From Trichostrongylus colubriformis (Eukaryota; Nematoda; Chromadorea; Rhabditida; Trichostrongylidae): a stretch of 64,000 nucleotides of DNA. Below are positions 26,001-36,203 of this stretch, one piece after another (the first letter of the stretch is position 1; the number at the start of each line of letters is the position of its first letter). The stretch spans positions 17,841,582 through 17,905,581 of the forward strand of contig OZ022261.1 in NCBI GenBank assembly GCA_963978905.1, written 5' to 3'. Below the pieces are notes generated by a model. The model was not told where the DNA came from and did not search any database. It saw nothing but the letters and a program-made list of their open reading frames with translations. Both the position numbers and the translations under genes were made by a program.

Positions 26001-26582
26001 TCATTGAGAAGGGCACGCGACGCGTACGAAGCACCGGAAACCCCCATCATCCATGTTTCAAGAAACCTTATTCAATCAAAGCGTCAAGACGAAAAACTTG
26101 GTCAGGGAAGAGTGACTGACAGAAGCCTACGGGGTTATGTAGCGTGTTTTCTCCTATTTGGCGTACGCTTCAAACCCACAAACGAAGCGCTGTACATTAA
26201 CGTCGCGCGGCAGCGCGATACAATCGAATTCGGATGTCAAAGCAGGCAAACATTATTAAAGCGCGACCGCAATCTGAGCGCTCTATTCGACGAGAAATTG
26301 CGGACTTTATAGAGTTTGCCGAGGCGCACAATCGCTGACCAATGTCTCATCAAAACCATTTCCACGACGTGTAATAAAATTCATGCGTGTGTGCGACAAC
26401 GTTTGTATGCACGCCAGACCACATTTGCGTGTGTCTTAACGTTTTACTGCCTAACAAACAAAAGGTAGCGAATGTTATAGACTAAGAATAACTTGTACGT
26501 AACTTCCAAAACTCACATTAATAAACGTGACGATCGTTAACGGTATTAACAAGCTGGCTACCAGCACGTTACCCACCGCCAT
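8003..26582 (-). CDS. apl-1: APL-1, amyloid precursor protein orthologue (19 coding exons)
   Basis: Type I membrane protein of the APP family, with roles in worm moulting, development and neurons (family knowledge). Exons: 26582-26517, 25641-25459, 22302-22176, 20468-20341, 20271-20169, 19466-19353, 19284-19154, 17614-17507, 17002-16901, 16842-16765, 16656-16538, 16457-16375, 13567-13449, 13393-13259, 12124-11897, 11836-11714, 11606-11517, 8841-8704, 8098-8003. They join in phase to 756 codons plus TGA. Domains: signal peptide 1-22; E1 (growth-factor-like plus copper-binding parts) about 33-200 with 12 cysteines, including [14 protein letters not shown] and VPHDCRFSH; acidic linker 220-245; E2 helices about 260-450 ([24 protein letters not shown]); Thr run and acidic stretches 470-650; transmembrane 694-714 followed by RRRR; tail with VYTPEER and YENPTY (744-749). 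The E1/E2 order and tail match C. elegans APL-1 closely. Length is slightly above the worm protein I recall (686 aa), from the linker exons. Weak points are the acceptors of exons 14 and 15. Introns are large and hold transposons. Confidence 0.97.
8704..8841 (-). other. apl-1: apl-1 transmembrane exon
   Basis: This exon encodes residues 680-725. [20 protein letters not shown] is a single hydrophobic span ended by a stop-transfer RRRR, then HHGFIE. Acceptor TATTTAG and donor GAG|GTTTGT are both visible. The upstream intron (8842-11516) is 2.7 kb and contains a foldback element. The juxtamembrane sequence differs from vertebrate APP and shows no A-beta-like stretch, as expected for invertebrate homologues. 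Confidence 0.95.
9366..10891. mobile_element. Long foldback transposon, copy 1 (apl-1 intron 17)
   Basis: About 1.5 kb whose halves are diverged reverse complements. Left blocks (ATCTGCCACAATC, CATAACTATA, GAGCTCATCGAGACAAGTCTC, ACGGCACCGTAAGCTCTCCAC, GACAAGAGCATG) recur inverted on the right near 10850, 10810, 10770, 10630 and 10560. Nested inner arms pair 10020-10130 with 10160-10270. The right end is GGTATTG followed by TA, the same terminus as copy 2; the left end is decayed. No transposase is encoded. A 13-C run lies at 10312-10324. Same family as 14064-16119. Confidence 0.75.
13976..14029. repeat. Two-copy 27-bp tandem repeat
   Basis: Two adjacent 27-base units, 13976-14002 and 14003-14029, both containing ATGAGGTTAGCATCCAA and differing at two positions. 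They lie about 35 bases outside the left end of foldback copy 2, in apl-1 intron 12. Confidence 0.85.
14064..16119. mobile_element. Long foldback transposon, copy 2 (apl-1 intron 12)
   Basis: A 2.06-kb element with two arms of about 900-950 bp and a loop near 15010-15225. It begins CAATACCGCT and ends AGCGGTATTG, with TA directly outside on both sides (14062-14063 and 16120-16121), which suggests a TA target-site duplication as in Tc1/mariner-type elements. Arm pairs include ATCTGCCGCAATCCC, CATAACTGTACCAG, GGCACCGTAAGC, GGTGAGGTACTTAATCGACGG and ATCTCCAGCTGCGTT with their inverted counterparts. The left arm carries an internal duplication near 14248-14310. No transposase frame was found, so it is non-autonomous. 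Confidence 0.85.
21621..21637. repeat. 17-base C homopolymer in apl-1 intron 3
   Basis: Uninterrupted run of 17 C. Its length is prone to polymerase slippage and sequencing error. No coding consequence. Confidence 0.9.
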
Positions 26583-26583
26583 G

Positions 26584-26596
26584 GCTAGAACAACAA
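26584..26596 (-). promoter_or_regulatory. Probable spliced-leader acceptor of apl-1
   Basis: On the minus strand a TTGTTGTTCTAG acceptor ends two bases before the apl-1 ATG at 26582, after an AT-rich polypyrimidine tract. No upstream 5' exon of apl-1 was found. In nematodes this layout typically marks spliced-leader trans-splicing. The site is visible; its use is inferred. Confidence 0.6.
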
Positions 26597-27242
26597 CAAT
26601 ATTAACAAATAGGTTGTATTTACACGAGGATACTCAGCGAAACGGCGGCTAAATCTCGCAGAAATCGAATAAGCACTTAATTCGAATAAAGTCAAATGGG
26701 AAATTGTAGTACTCTCGAATGCCTATAATGAAGCGAAGAACCGCGGAACCCGATGTATGGTCATCACAAGTAGCATGATAAGGGTTAGGGGAAAATGTGG
26801 AGTCATGCATTGAGAGGGGAGAGTGGGCAAAGATGTGGGGCGGAGAGGCAGGCGGATTGACTGAGGAGTGAGTGAGTGAGGTGGCTAGCTCACCCGCGTT
26901 AGGCTCTCGTCTCTCCCGCTCGCCTCCCTGTTACCGTAACAACAGCCCACGTAAGCTCTCCAGAATAGATATTAGTTGCACGTCAGAAACAGGATAAACT
27001 CCCGTGCTGTACGCTCATCCACGACTACATCAGCAGTGCTCATCTCCAGATCAGTGATTTGGCGACATTCAGAAGAAATGCGTGCAAAGGTTACTCTCAA
27101 GTGGTAAGGAGCGTTATGTTACCAAATGCAGTGAGATAATTGGCCACAGTTCGGGAAAAATGAAGTGTGACGTATGAGAGTGACTGAGAGGTATTCCGAA
27201 GCGATTTCAACTGAACTCCGACTTTCAGAATGTTGTTAACAA
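26597..27242. other. Region upstream of apl-1
   Basis: Holds the presumed apl-1 promoter. I see a GTGAGTGAGTGAGG microsatellite-like patch near 26865 but no confident promoter element. The plus-strand ORF at 25938-26312 overlaps intron 1 and has no support. Confidence 0.4.
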
Positions 27243-29842
27243 TCACGTTCGTAGCGCACGAAGACAACTGTTTGTGCAATAAAAATCCGCCGAGACCTCT
27301 CCCCGGATTACGTTTGAACGCGACAATGAGGCATAGAGGAACATGGATTGGGATTCGATAAAACATGGCGCGATGACAATGGCAATGATGGTAGCGCTGC
27401 CTGCTGTCGATGTTTGGCGAGAATTTTTCTCGAAACCAACAAAGTTCCAGTGCGCCTCAGACTGCCGGCAGGTGATCGGTAGTGACAAGTCTGCTAGCAT
27501 GTTCCATCATACAGTTAGTTGGTTCAACTTCCACTCTCTAAAGTATACTTCACATAAACAAGTTTGAGCGACGAAAATGAGACGGTAGCATTGATTAATA
27601 AGTGGCCCTATTCGAGTGCTGAAGATAAAAGTCGTCGGTTAGCACATGGTCGGCAGCTGGTTGCTGAGGAATGCCTGCTCGTAGAACAGATCCGAGCAGA
27701 CGAGGAGGAACTTGTCGATAACTTCAGCGGAAGCATGAGAGAAGAAGAATGTGCACGACTAGTACTTGCAGAAAAACAAAGCTCGAATCGAATTCGCAGC
27801 ACACTCGACTCTCCTGGCGCTGCACGGCGTCTTGTGATGCTAGTACGCCTCAGAGAACGCCGTCGACAATGCGCAGGACAGAAATGTCTCGAAAAGGACA
27901 GCCACGACGACGGTTGCCCAATCAGAGTGGATTTTGAACATTAAATGACGTTATAAACGACTTAGAAAGACTTACAGGTACCCAAAGGCTACCAAGAGGG
28001 CTGAGAGGAAGGACATTATCAATCTTCTGCTGAAAGATTCGTCATAATTGTCCATCAGAATGGAGAAATAGCGGTAATCCGGTGAAAATTATCGTCTTAC
28101 ATCGAAACGATCATTTTTCAACAATCCTCCACCACTGGTTTTTCGGCCAATAAAAAGCAAACATTCCTGCTGTTGCTGATGATGCTCATGCATCTGCTGT
28201 GCAGCTGACAAATCGAATGGCATGCGACGACGACTGTAGGAAAGGAAACAATAGCCGAAAATTATCGCTTAGAACGTAACAATATGCATAATTGGATGAA
28301 TGTGTTCAGCTGTATGTAGGCCACGGAATAACGCCGAGGAGCCACCAGCAGTATAATAGAAGTACACTGTAGTACAAAAAAAATCTATAGAGATTCTAAC
28401 TCCAAAATTCTACATTAATTCCTCTACCAAGAAATGGTAACAGTTAGTGTCGAAGGCAGGTACTGTAGAAATCAATCACGTTATCATCGGTTAACTAACC
28501 AGACCGGTTGTGACGAGGCAGTGATGACGCCGTGGCTACGGCGCTAATGCCGCCCCACACTGCAGCTGCGCAGTATGCTGCTGAAACGGGGCTGCATACA
28601 CCACAATGATAGAAGCCTGTTCAAGCGCATAAAAAGCCGTACTTTCATGCCAAGCTTCTCTATCGCTGGCCGGCGGATAGAGCCCTTTTGCATATACAAG
28701 CTCGTTGGAAGTGATGTATTTCTCGGCGGTGGCGAGTGCAAAAGCCCTGGACCCTAGAGGAGGTACGGAACCCGCAGTCACGGTCACCCTGCAGCTCGAC
28801 TGCTACCAGCCACACTGCACAATCTATCGCAAGGGAAATGACGGACACCACGCAATTCACCATGAGGCCAATGAATTCGAATTTGACGACTGAGTCATCG
28901 CCATCATCATCGTTGGCAGCAACGCCCGTTTGAAACTGTATACACTACAACGTGGCTGTGTACCATTCTAGCAGTTCAGATTACGTGTAATGATTCAAAC
29001 TTTGTAAAAAGCAACAAGCATGCAAATAGGAATAACTAAGTTGAAGCAGCAGCAATTTCGTAACTGCCCAAATAATTTAATGGAGCGCTCGCGAAGTATG
29101 AAACTTAAATACTACAAAATCTATGGCAATAGAACATTCAATGAATAAAAAAAGAACAAGCGAGAGTGTTGCTCTGAAATAAAAACGCTCTCATTGTAAC
29201 GGTACAGTTCTGATGGGGCTACCTGGTAACGATCCCAACACCGTTGTAATTGTTCCTTTCTTTCCTCCCCGTAAAACTAGAAAGGAGGCACCTAGCGCAA
29301 GTACCAGATATTTCGCGGAAGAACCTGTCCAGCACTCGATGAAGTGCTCCTCCAGATGTTTTTGTACATCTGAGTACCATGCTCTAATCCAAGAATCACC
29401 TATTTGCTAAGTAAATGGCTGCATTATTCAACTGAAGATAACTCTCGTTCTTTGTGCCACGGAATTTGTCAGCTGGTGAGACAGTAACGTGAAATGACAC
29501 CTATTAGGATGCCCCCTGATTAGAGATTAACAGACAGTTCAGCCTAAAACCTGAATTCCCGTAACAACGATCTCGTCGGCTTTATAGTAGACACGATACT
29601 GAGTATCATCCATGTGTTTTCAGACTGTGTGGAAGGTGAAAGACAAAGTGAAGCCGGGGATCGAGCACAACAATGGGATTTGAAAATGGAGTCACCAAGT
29701 CAAATACCAGAGAAGTTTGAAGTGGATGCGGCTGCAAATATGCGTTGTGACTAGCGGTAGAGTAGAACACCAGTACACCGCCCCCTCTCAGCTGCTTGCG
29801 AGCGGGACGCTTTGAATTCATCGCAGCAAACAACAGAGACAT
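27243..29842 (-). CDS. Candidate multi-exon gene, unknown family
   Basis: Not recognised. Eight exons can be chained in phase from ATG to TGA: 29842-29708, 29598-29551, 29399-29325, 28935-28861, 28799-28561, 28233-28101, 28029-27976 and 27461-27243 (978 bases, 325 aa). Protein-like stretches are YRVYYKADEIVVTGIQ, SSCRVTVTAG, ITSNELVYAKGLYPPASDRE, LEQASIIVVYAAPFQQH, a His/Gln-rich patch (HEHHQQQQE), LLFIGRKTSGGGLLKNDRFD and VLPLSPLGSLWVP. The last exon holds a hydrophobic span (ATIIAIVIAPCF). Most donors are weak-to-fair GT sites and introns are mostly worm-sized. The central exons (28101-28799) look best. The first exon, the start and the last exon are uncertain, and parts of the opposite strand are also open. 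It lies immediately upstream of apl-1 on the same strand. Confidence 0.42.
27564..27944 (+). CDS. Open frame, possible coiled-coil protein fragment
   Basis: A 126-codon plus-strand frame with Glu/Arg/Leu-rich, helix-like sequence (RLAHGRQLVAEECLLVEQIR, EEELVDNFSGSMREEE, LDSPGAARRLVMLVRLRERR). It begins after a plausible AG acceptor (ACAAG) rather than at an ATG and ends in TAA. It could be an exon of a plus-strand gene, a pseudogene or chance. It lies inside an intron of the minus-strand candidate gene. Family not recognised. Confidence 0.3.
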   Translation: MSDENETVALINKWPYSSAEDKSRRLAHGRQLVAEECLLVEQIRADEEELVDNFSGSMREEECARLVLAEKQSSNRIRSTLDSPGAARRLVMLVRLRERRRQCAGQKCLEKDSHDDGCPIRVDFEH

Positions 29843-32391
29843 GGGGACCAGAGGGATATTGAATGGGGTAGCAGCTCCGACGTCTCGGTTATACCTTGCA
29901 AAAATTCGACATTATTCATCGATACAGAGTCGCAGGAACGCGGAATCGCAGAAATAGAAAATCGCACGTCGCGACGCGTTGAACATGAACGCGGTCTTCT
30001 CTGCGGACGTACCGCATAGAAGGAAATGGTACGTCACGTGATGTACCATTTCCCGAACGTTGGGAAATCGCAGAGTCGCTGAGTCGATATGTTTAATCCC
30101 TACACGAACTGCTAGAGAAGTTGACAAAGTAGAACTGCCGATTTGATACGTCTATGTTACTGCAGTAGGATCATGAAGACAGCAGTAATAGCTGAGAGCA
30201 GTATTGCAGCGAATTCCATCAAATTACTGTCGATGATATTGACCTTGTCGATTCAGCGAAAACATCTTAACTGATCATAACAATGATTATGAAATGTTGT
30301 CTAAAAACTGTTTTAGATGACATGCATAAATAGTGGGAGATCATCAAAAGATAAACATCATGAGAACTAACTAATGAGTTGTTGACTTAACAAATTGTTA
30401 ACAGCAAGAATGATTGAGGTCATGTATTAAGGTGAAACGAATAACTCGAATTCATGATGACAAACACTTTTCGTGAAAATTCACATCAACAAACAAAAAC
30501 GCAAGAATCAGGTCAGATTTGAGAACGAGAATTCTGAGAAGACTAGCGTCCAGTACTAAAATTCCTCTGATAGTAACCATGAAGAATACATTAACATATG
30601 TTTCCAGAAACAACAATGAATGTTTCCAGATGTTTCTCGTCAGCATGAGTCATGGTCCTGTGTGATTCAATGGCGTTCCGTATCAGAATTGCTGTGCGAA
30701 TTAGTAACAAAGGATGAGCAGTACTAATACTGAGATGGTGAAAATGATGAAATGTGATTCGTTGAGGTGTGAAAAACAACGAGTAGTTGAAGGCCGTGTG
30801 AATCTGGTTCGATTCCTCCAGATAATTGCAGTCTGCGGGCGTGTGCAGCCCCGGGCACACCCAATCGTACTCATAGGTATCGCAGCAGGAGAATAAATGG
30901 ATGGAATTTTAGGGAATCAGAATAGCACCTTGGAGGAATTCGGTATACTACCCGAGAAACGTATCCACCAAAAACAGTAATGATTCACATTGAATATACA
31001 GTAAAATGATAGAAAATCGTAACAAAATTGATTGGAAACTGGTTGTAACGAGCTCGCTCTCAGTGGTATTACCACACAACAATTAAGCCGAACCTTGAGT
31101 CACATGCGGAAGGCCAGCCTTGTCTAAGAGATTATTGCTGCTTGAGAAAAAGTACTTCCCACCTCCCGGTACCTTATACGAAAACTTTGTTCAAAAACGG
31201 TGAAACGCTTTCAGGTGCACGGACGAATTTCTTGGGAGAAAAGTGAAGATTAACGTATGTGGTTGAGAGTAACAGGTTCGTGTGTGGGGTATGGGTGGGT
31301 GCGAATGCGAAGAATGTTCGAGGTGGGTGCGGTCATCACATACACAGCCTCACAACTATTTGATATCAATGTGAACAAGATGCTACACGCCTTGAACAAC
31401 TTGCTGATAAGCGTGTGAACATGGGAGAGGTAAATTTATGGAAGGTTTGCTTAAAAAACAGCAAAGATATGTGAAAGGAGACCTGAGGAGCGATGTTCTC
31501 ATTTTTTCGTGAATTACTTATGAAATTATTCTTCTCTTCATAGTATAGGTTACTATATGATAATATGTGATAGCATTTGATAGCATATGATATGGGAGAC
31601 GTCAGCATAAGAGCAAACCTGGATAATGATCATCATTTCTCTTCGCTGAGGTGTACTATTTCTTGACAGGGATAAAAGTGACGGGAAAAATGCTTTCAAT
31701 AGCCCAGCAAGCTATGAGATGAACAACTGATTGCATGGTTATAGAGCGGTTGATTGCAGCCAACCGATACTAATTTCATTCATCGGTATTCGTCAACGAT
31801 GCAACGAATGAGCGAGCATAACACTTACAGGAAATCTCCGTGAACACTGCTCATGATGAGATTTTCAAGCTGAGATTATCCCTCGTAAATTACATTCAAT
31901 CAACTCTTGCTGATCCTATGTCTCTCGGCAACACATGGAATCAGATAAGAAAACGGAGCACGGTAACGGGAGAAATAAATAAAAAATCGAAAAAATTGTT
32001 CAGAAATTAGGATTATGACCTCGACAACCACAGTATTTAGAGGAGCATATCAGATGAGCAAAGTTTGGAAAGATTGTAGACCGAGGTGAGAGTCTAATAT
32101 GAGGTCGGAACCTGCTGATAGTAACGTAGACAATCGATCGGCACTCACACTCACCCCACGCAGCGCATACAACCAGAATCGGGGCCACCCTACCCTCTCA
32201 TTCCGCATAGCGCGCTTTCCTCCTCGCACTCGCTATGTAATTGTTTGCTCTGAAAGGGTAGGACGGCTGAGCGGTGGGAAGGCCGTAGAGGGGGCGGCGA
32301 AGCGAGAGGGCCGAGGGGGGAACGCAGGGAGGTGAATGCCTTACAAATAAGCAAACCTCCAATATTACCACCTCTCCCCTTCAATACGCTC
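29843..32391. other. Mostly unassigned; isolated Cys-rich minus-strand frame
   Basis: Minus-strand sequence at about 30893-30750 reads FSCCDTYEYDWVCPGLHTP then ADCNYLEESNQIHTAFNYS, which looks like an extracellular Cys-rich exon. I could not connect it by splice sites to neighbours. A minus-strand frame at 30021-29925 (RDVRFSISAIP) is similarly suggestive. A near-perfect palindrome sits at 30022-30053. The rest is AT-rich without genes. Confidence 0.3.
30022..30053. promoter_or_regulatory. 32-bp near-perfect palindrome centred on CACGTG
   Basis: GGAAATGGTAC on the left is mirrored by GTACCATTTCC on the right around TCACGTGA; one symmetric base pair mismatches. The core CACGTG is a canonical E-box for bHLH factors. 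It could be a dimeric protein-binding site or a hairpin relic. Function is not established. Confidence 0.5.
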
Positions 32392-32725
32392 TTGCACCTC
32401 CGCAAATGTGCCTACGGCTTAATGTTCTCGCCTACGTCATGATTTACAGCGCAAAGAGTAGAAATCGTGGAATTAAATTGGAACTGAGAGAGATTTCCAG
32501 AAATGATTGAAATTAGTAAGAATTCATAAGATTCTAGAAATCAAATAAAAGGATACAGGTATGTCTCAAGACTTTTTATTGATTTCAATTATTTCTGCAA
32601 ATCTCTCTTTGTCGCAGCTTAATTCCACGCTTTCTGTTATTTGCGCTGTAAATCTTGTCGTAGGCGAAGGCAATTAGGGAGATTGTGCCGAAGGCGCATT
32701 TAAGGAGGTGCGAAGTAGTTGGGGA
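32392..32725. repeat. Inverted-repeat miniature element
   Basis: Arms of about 140-150 bp. Left blocks GCACCTCCGCAAATG, TCGCCTACG, GATTTACAGCGCAAA, GTGGAATTAA and AGAGAGATTT recur inverted as AAATCTCTCT, TTAATTCCAC, TTTGCGCTGTAAATC, CGTAGGCGA and AGGAGGTGCG. No coding content. End points are approximate. Confidence 0.7.
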
Positions 32726-35700
32726 AGGTGTGATTCAATAGGTGTGAAAAGTCAATTCTGAGTAAAGACCCGTACCTCGTTTCACCTAGAGGACCTCAAA
32801 AGCGAACTCAAATGAGTGTGGTTCTCATAGGGTGTTGTTGAACCAGCCGAATTCGTCACAAAATTGAGGGCGAAAATTGTTGTGCGGCCAGCAGAAGTGC
32901 CGCTGCACGTTCACATAAATCGCGCGGTTGTGAGTTTTGAAAGAAACGGCGCGAGCGTCTACTTTTTTACCAGTCTACAACATCGATGCGAACGTTGTGT
33001 GCCACTAACCGTAACACAGCGCACCGGGCAAGCGGTTACAAAGAAATACCCATTGACAGCACAATACGAACAAATTGTGGGCAATGATACCAAGGAAAAA
33101 GGAGAAGCGCTCGCTTTCTTCTGGCCGTAGCATGACGAACTTGCGGATAGAAACCAGCTCCTCGATAGTCACCATCCATACATAGTAAAACTGAGTAGCG
33201 ACTATGGCGTCGATGAAAAGCATGAGGCCGATGGCCACCGCCAGCGGACTTCAATGCGCCTGTGGGGTAGCTTGAATATGCCAGCAAAACATAGCAAAAC
33301 AATGAGCAATTTTACTGAAACTCGCTCTTGCGGCTCTCCTGTTCTCAGACGCTCCAGCTCCCCACGGTATTCATGCATGATGCAGCTTCACATCCATTAT
33401 TCATGCGAAAAGCTCATAGGATCGCAAAGCACAAGAGAGCTTCTTCTGGAAGGAGGGGCCCGCGTTAGGTGGTTACGGCTAACAACTGCATGAGCTTGAG
33501 CTTTTAAACTCGCCTGGAATGTTGATCACATTCATTTCGTAAAGTGAGGAAAGTCAGGTGAACCATGCACGAATTTCAACAGCGCGTGTTTCTTCCTCAT
33601 GCAATTTAATATCGATCCGCTTGGCGACATAACCTCATGGCTTAGTGCATGTGACAGCACTACGCCCTAACCACTACATTGTGAATGCACAGCAGTACTT
33701 ACTCAGACCTGACTTATCTTGAATTTTGTAAAGAATAAGTTGAGTGAACAATTATATGATCTACCGGGGGTGCGGGGAGGGGGGGGGACAACAGCTCGGC
33801 GTTAAAAGTCCATTTATCATGAAAAATAAGAGCTTTGAGTGCTCCTCCAAGTGAATACCGAAGTTCTGCAACTCCGCAGAGTTTCATCACTTTTACAAAG
33901 CAGTTATACAAAGTAATCAGAAGCCGCCGTTTAGGCAGTCATAGCAATGAAGTCCATAAAACTTATGAATGCCTGAATTTGTCACCGAAATTTATTCAAC
34001 AGCAAAACATTCCCTGGAAGACCATGTGAAGCCGAAGATTAGGCCTTAACAAAGGCTGAATAGAAGCGGGATAGATACATTGGCAAGCGTTCATAGTCAT
34101 AAAAGCAACGTCGCAGCTGGTTTGATTGACCATAAAGTATAGTTATAACGGTGATAGGTGGGTCGTTGAAAACTTGATAACTGTGGTGACATTGCTAGTG
34201 ATGAAGGAACGACCACCGCGTTGGGTAGTTCTGACCGCGAGGGATGGGGCGTGAGAAAGAGGGCGAATCATCGTTGAAGCCACAGATACTCAGTGATATG
34301 TATAGAGTACATCACTGATGGAGACCACCGACCACGACGCTGGCTGGGATTACGAAGTCATGCAAGAAGAAAGACCGTGGTTGAAGGCGGAGACTGCGAG
34401 CCCGAAAGATAACAACAAGACGCGTTGAGACGAGGGAGCGCACCAGAGAAAGTGGCAGATGGCCCAACGGGACGACGGTGACGCGGGGACGGGGAAACCA
34501 CCATGATGGCCGACCTCACCCATCGTTAGGGCAAGGTCGTTATTGTGGAATGAAATCTACAACGTTGTGAGCACCTGCTATGGCTTCCTCGGCGCTGTGC
34601 CTTTTCGTGAGTCTTGTGGGTTTTGCTGTAGGAAATGGCCTCGACACGATACTCATCGACCAGATTCACGCCATCAACACGCTAATGAGGCTAGAAATAT
34701 GACCCTACACATTCAGCACGCCTCGCCTTCGACGGCTTCCTATGCTGGCAGATGCACGTCCTCCACGGTCCAGTTAGTGCACCGTCTGACACCGAACACA
34801 CGGAAATGGTCGCTAACGTGTTGTCGGGACGTAATAACGACGCCTGAAGCTGACTGTATGAAGAATTTTCGAGACGACGGGTATGGACGTGAGTCACTGG
34901 AAGAAGCAGTCAGAGACCGCTCAATGAGCCAATGTTTATGCGAGCGGAGACAAGTTTGATCGGGTTCCCGACGAGTTTTTAGAACATTACTGAGTGAAAG
35001 TGGTATCCAAAGGCATATCTTTTGTGAATATTGATCAATGATGACGGAGGCCGACGCAACGGTTTGTTTGTTCTTCGGTCAATACCTGGTATGTTTTTTA
35101 GTAATAAGAACGTTCCCCGTTCGACGTCAACTCTTGACATTACGCGACCCAATAGAAACTCAGGGAATATTCACAGCAGCGTCGCTTTCACGATACCGAT
35201 TTCAATCAATCTTTAAATAAGAGATGGAGGAACTGTAAAGTAGGGTGAACTGGAGTAAGTAAGGAACAATGGAGAGAGGAAACGCTAGAGGTACGAGAGT
35301 TCGTAACTCAGTGCCATTGTCACTGCAACTCCACTGGATAACATTCAGCGTGGCAATCGACGATTATCCCATTCCGTCATACTGCATTTATACTCGGTAC
35401 CACAATCGCGATCGCCGCCGTGCCGCATCGATATTGAAGCTTGCGCTGCAGGTCCGTTGCGGCAATCGCGATAGCTTAGAGCACGCCAACGACGCCGAAA
35501 TTCAGCCAACATTCCAGCATTAGAGTTAATTGCGCCAGGGGCGTTGCGGCAGTCGCGATCAGTAAGAAGGCGGCCTCAGCAATAGCACTAGTAGAGGGTC
35601 GCCCTAGTACCTGGAGTGAAACCATATCTAACAATAGTAATAAAGCAGGAGATTACTCGAAAAGAAAGTGCATACACACATGCAAGTAGTGTAAAAAAGC

Positions 35701-35913
35701 TTTTTTCCCCACCTCCTTTTTCAACAATGAACTAGCAAAAAGTTGTAATCCCTGACCGGACACTTTCGCTCCGAAATACAAGGACGCACGTCATCGGATC
35801 ACTAAACTTTGTAAAGGGATCTCGTGCCAAGTTTATGATGTGTAGCCAACCCTGCGAAATTTCGGGAATTTATTACCGACCCAGTAGCTCTGCTAAGGTC
35901 TGTCCACGCTTGG
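32726..35913. other. Intergenic; no confident gene apart from the 33.0-33.25 kb frame
   Basis: Contains the possible membrane exon above and a short ATG frame at about 34579-34700 on the plus strand with a signal-peptide-like start (MASSALCLFVSLVGFAVGNG) that stops after 40 codons. A 9-base G tract lies at 33779-33787. GC-richer sequence at 34200-34960 might be an old transposon, but no family could be named. Confidence 0.35.
33005..33250 (-). CDS. Possible membrane-protein exon
   Basis: The minus-strand frame reads two hydrophobic spans, LAVAIGLMLFIDAIVATQFY and FSFFLGIIAHNLFVLCCQWV, separated by a charged loop (VMLRPEESER). Just upstream, in a frame one base off, a third span (SVKLLIVLLCFAGIFK) follows an ATG at about 33377. 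A frameshift or splice could join them. Family not recognised. The opposite strand is also open for 88 codons (32864-33130), so chance remains possible. Confidence 0.28.
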   Translation of the reverse strand, partial: SPLAVAIGLMLFIDAIVATQFYYVWMVTIEELVSIRKFVMLRPEESERFSFFLGIIAHNLFVLCCQWVFLCNRLPGALCYG

Positions 35914-36203
35914 GAATTTGTGCCATTAGGACAGAAAATTCGCTTTGCGGTCGTGTGCGACGCGACGGTGGGTGCTGTGCGCGCCGTATTGATGCCCAGA
36001 AGTGATGACGGTTCCCTACGCCATATTCTGGAGTGCCCAGAATATGGCGCCATATGCCCAGAAGTGATGACGGTTCCCTACGCCATATTCTGGAGTAATC
36101 GCTTCAGGACTCAACCAACACGGCGCCCGTGATGGGCATCATGTCGTCGCGAGCTGAACGAGGCTACGCGAACGCGAATTCTCTGTCCTAGTGGCATACA
36201 CCA
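35914..36203. mobile_element. MITE, TGTGCCATTAGGACAGA family, copy 1
   Basis: Terminal inverted repeats: left TGCCATTAGGACAGAAAATT and right GAATTCTCTGTCCTAGTGGC. Same family and internal blocks (GTGCGCGCCGT, AGTGATGACG, CCCTACGCC) as 60221-60449. Internally it carries two 43-bp direct copies (35992-36034 and 36054-36096, period 62). Between them GCCATATTCTGG and CCAGAATATGGC (36020-36048) form a perfect 12-bp hairpin with a 5-base loop. Non-coding. Confidence 0.75.

Noticed and set aside
25938..26312. 124-codon plus-strand ORF
   Set aside because: Lies in apl-1 intron 1, no motifs or splice partners.
34543..34959. 138-codon plus-strand ORF and overlapping signal-peptide-like frame
   Set aside because: The signal-like frame stops after 40 codons and the longer ORF has no recognisable domain; a decayed transposon is as likely.
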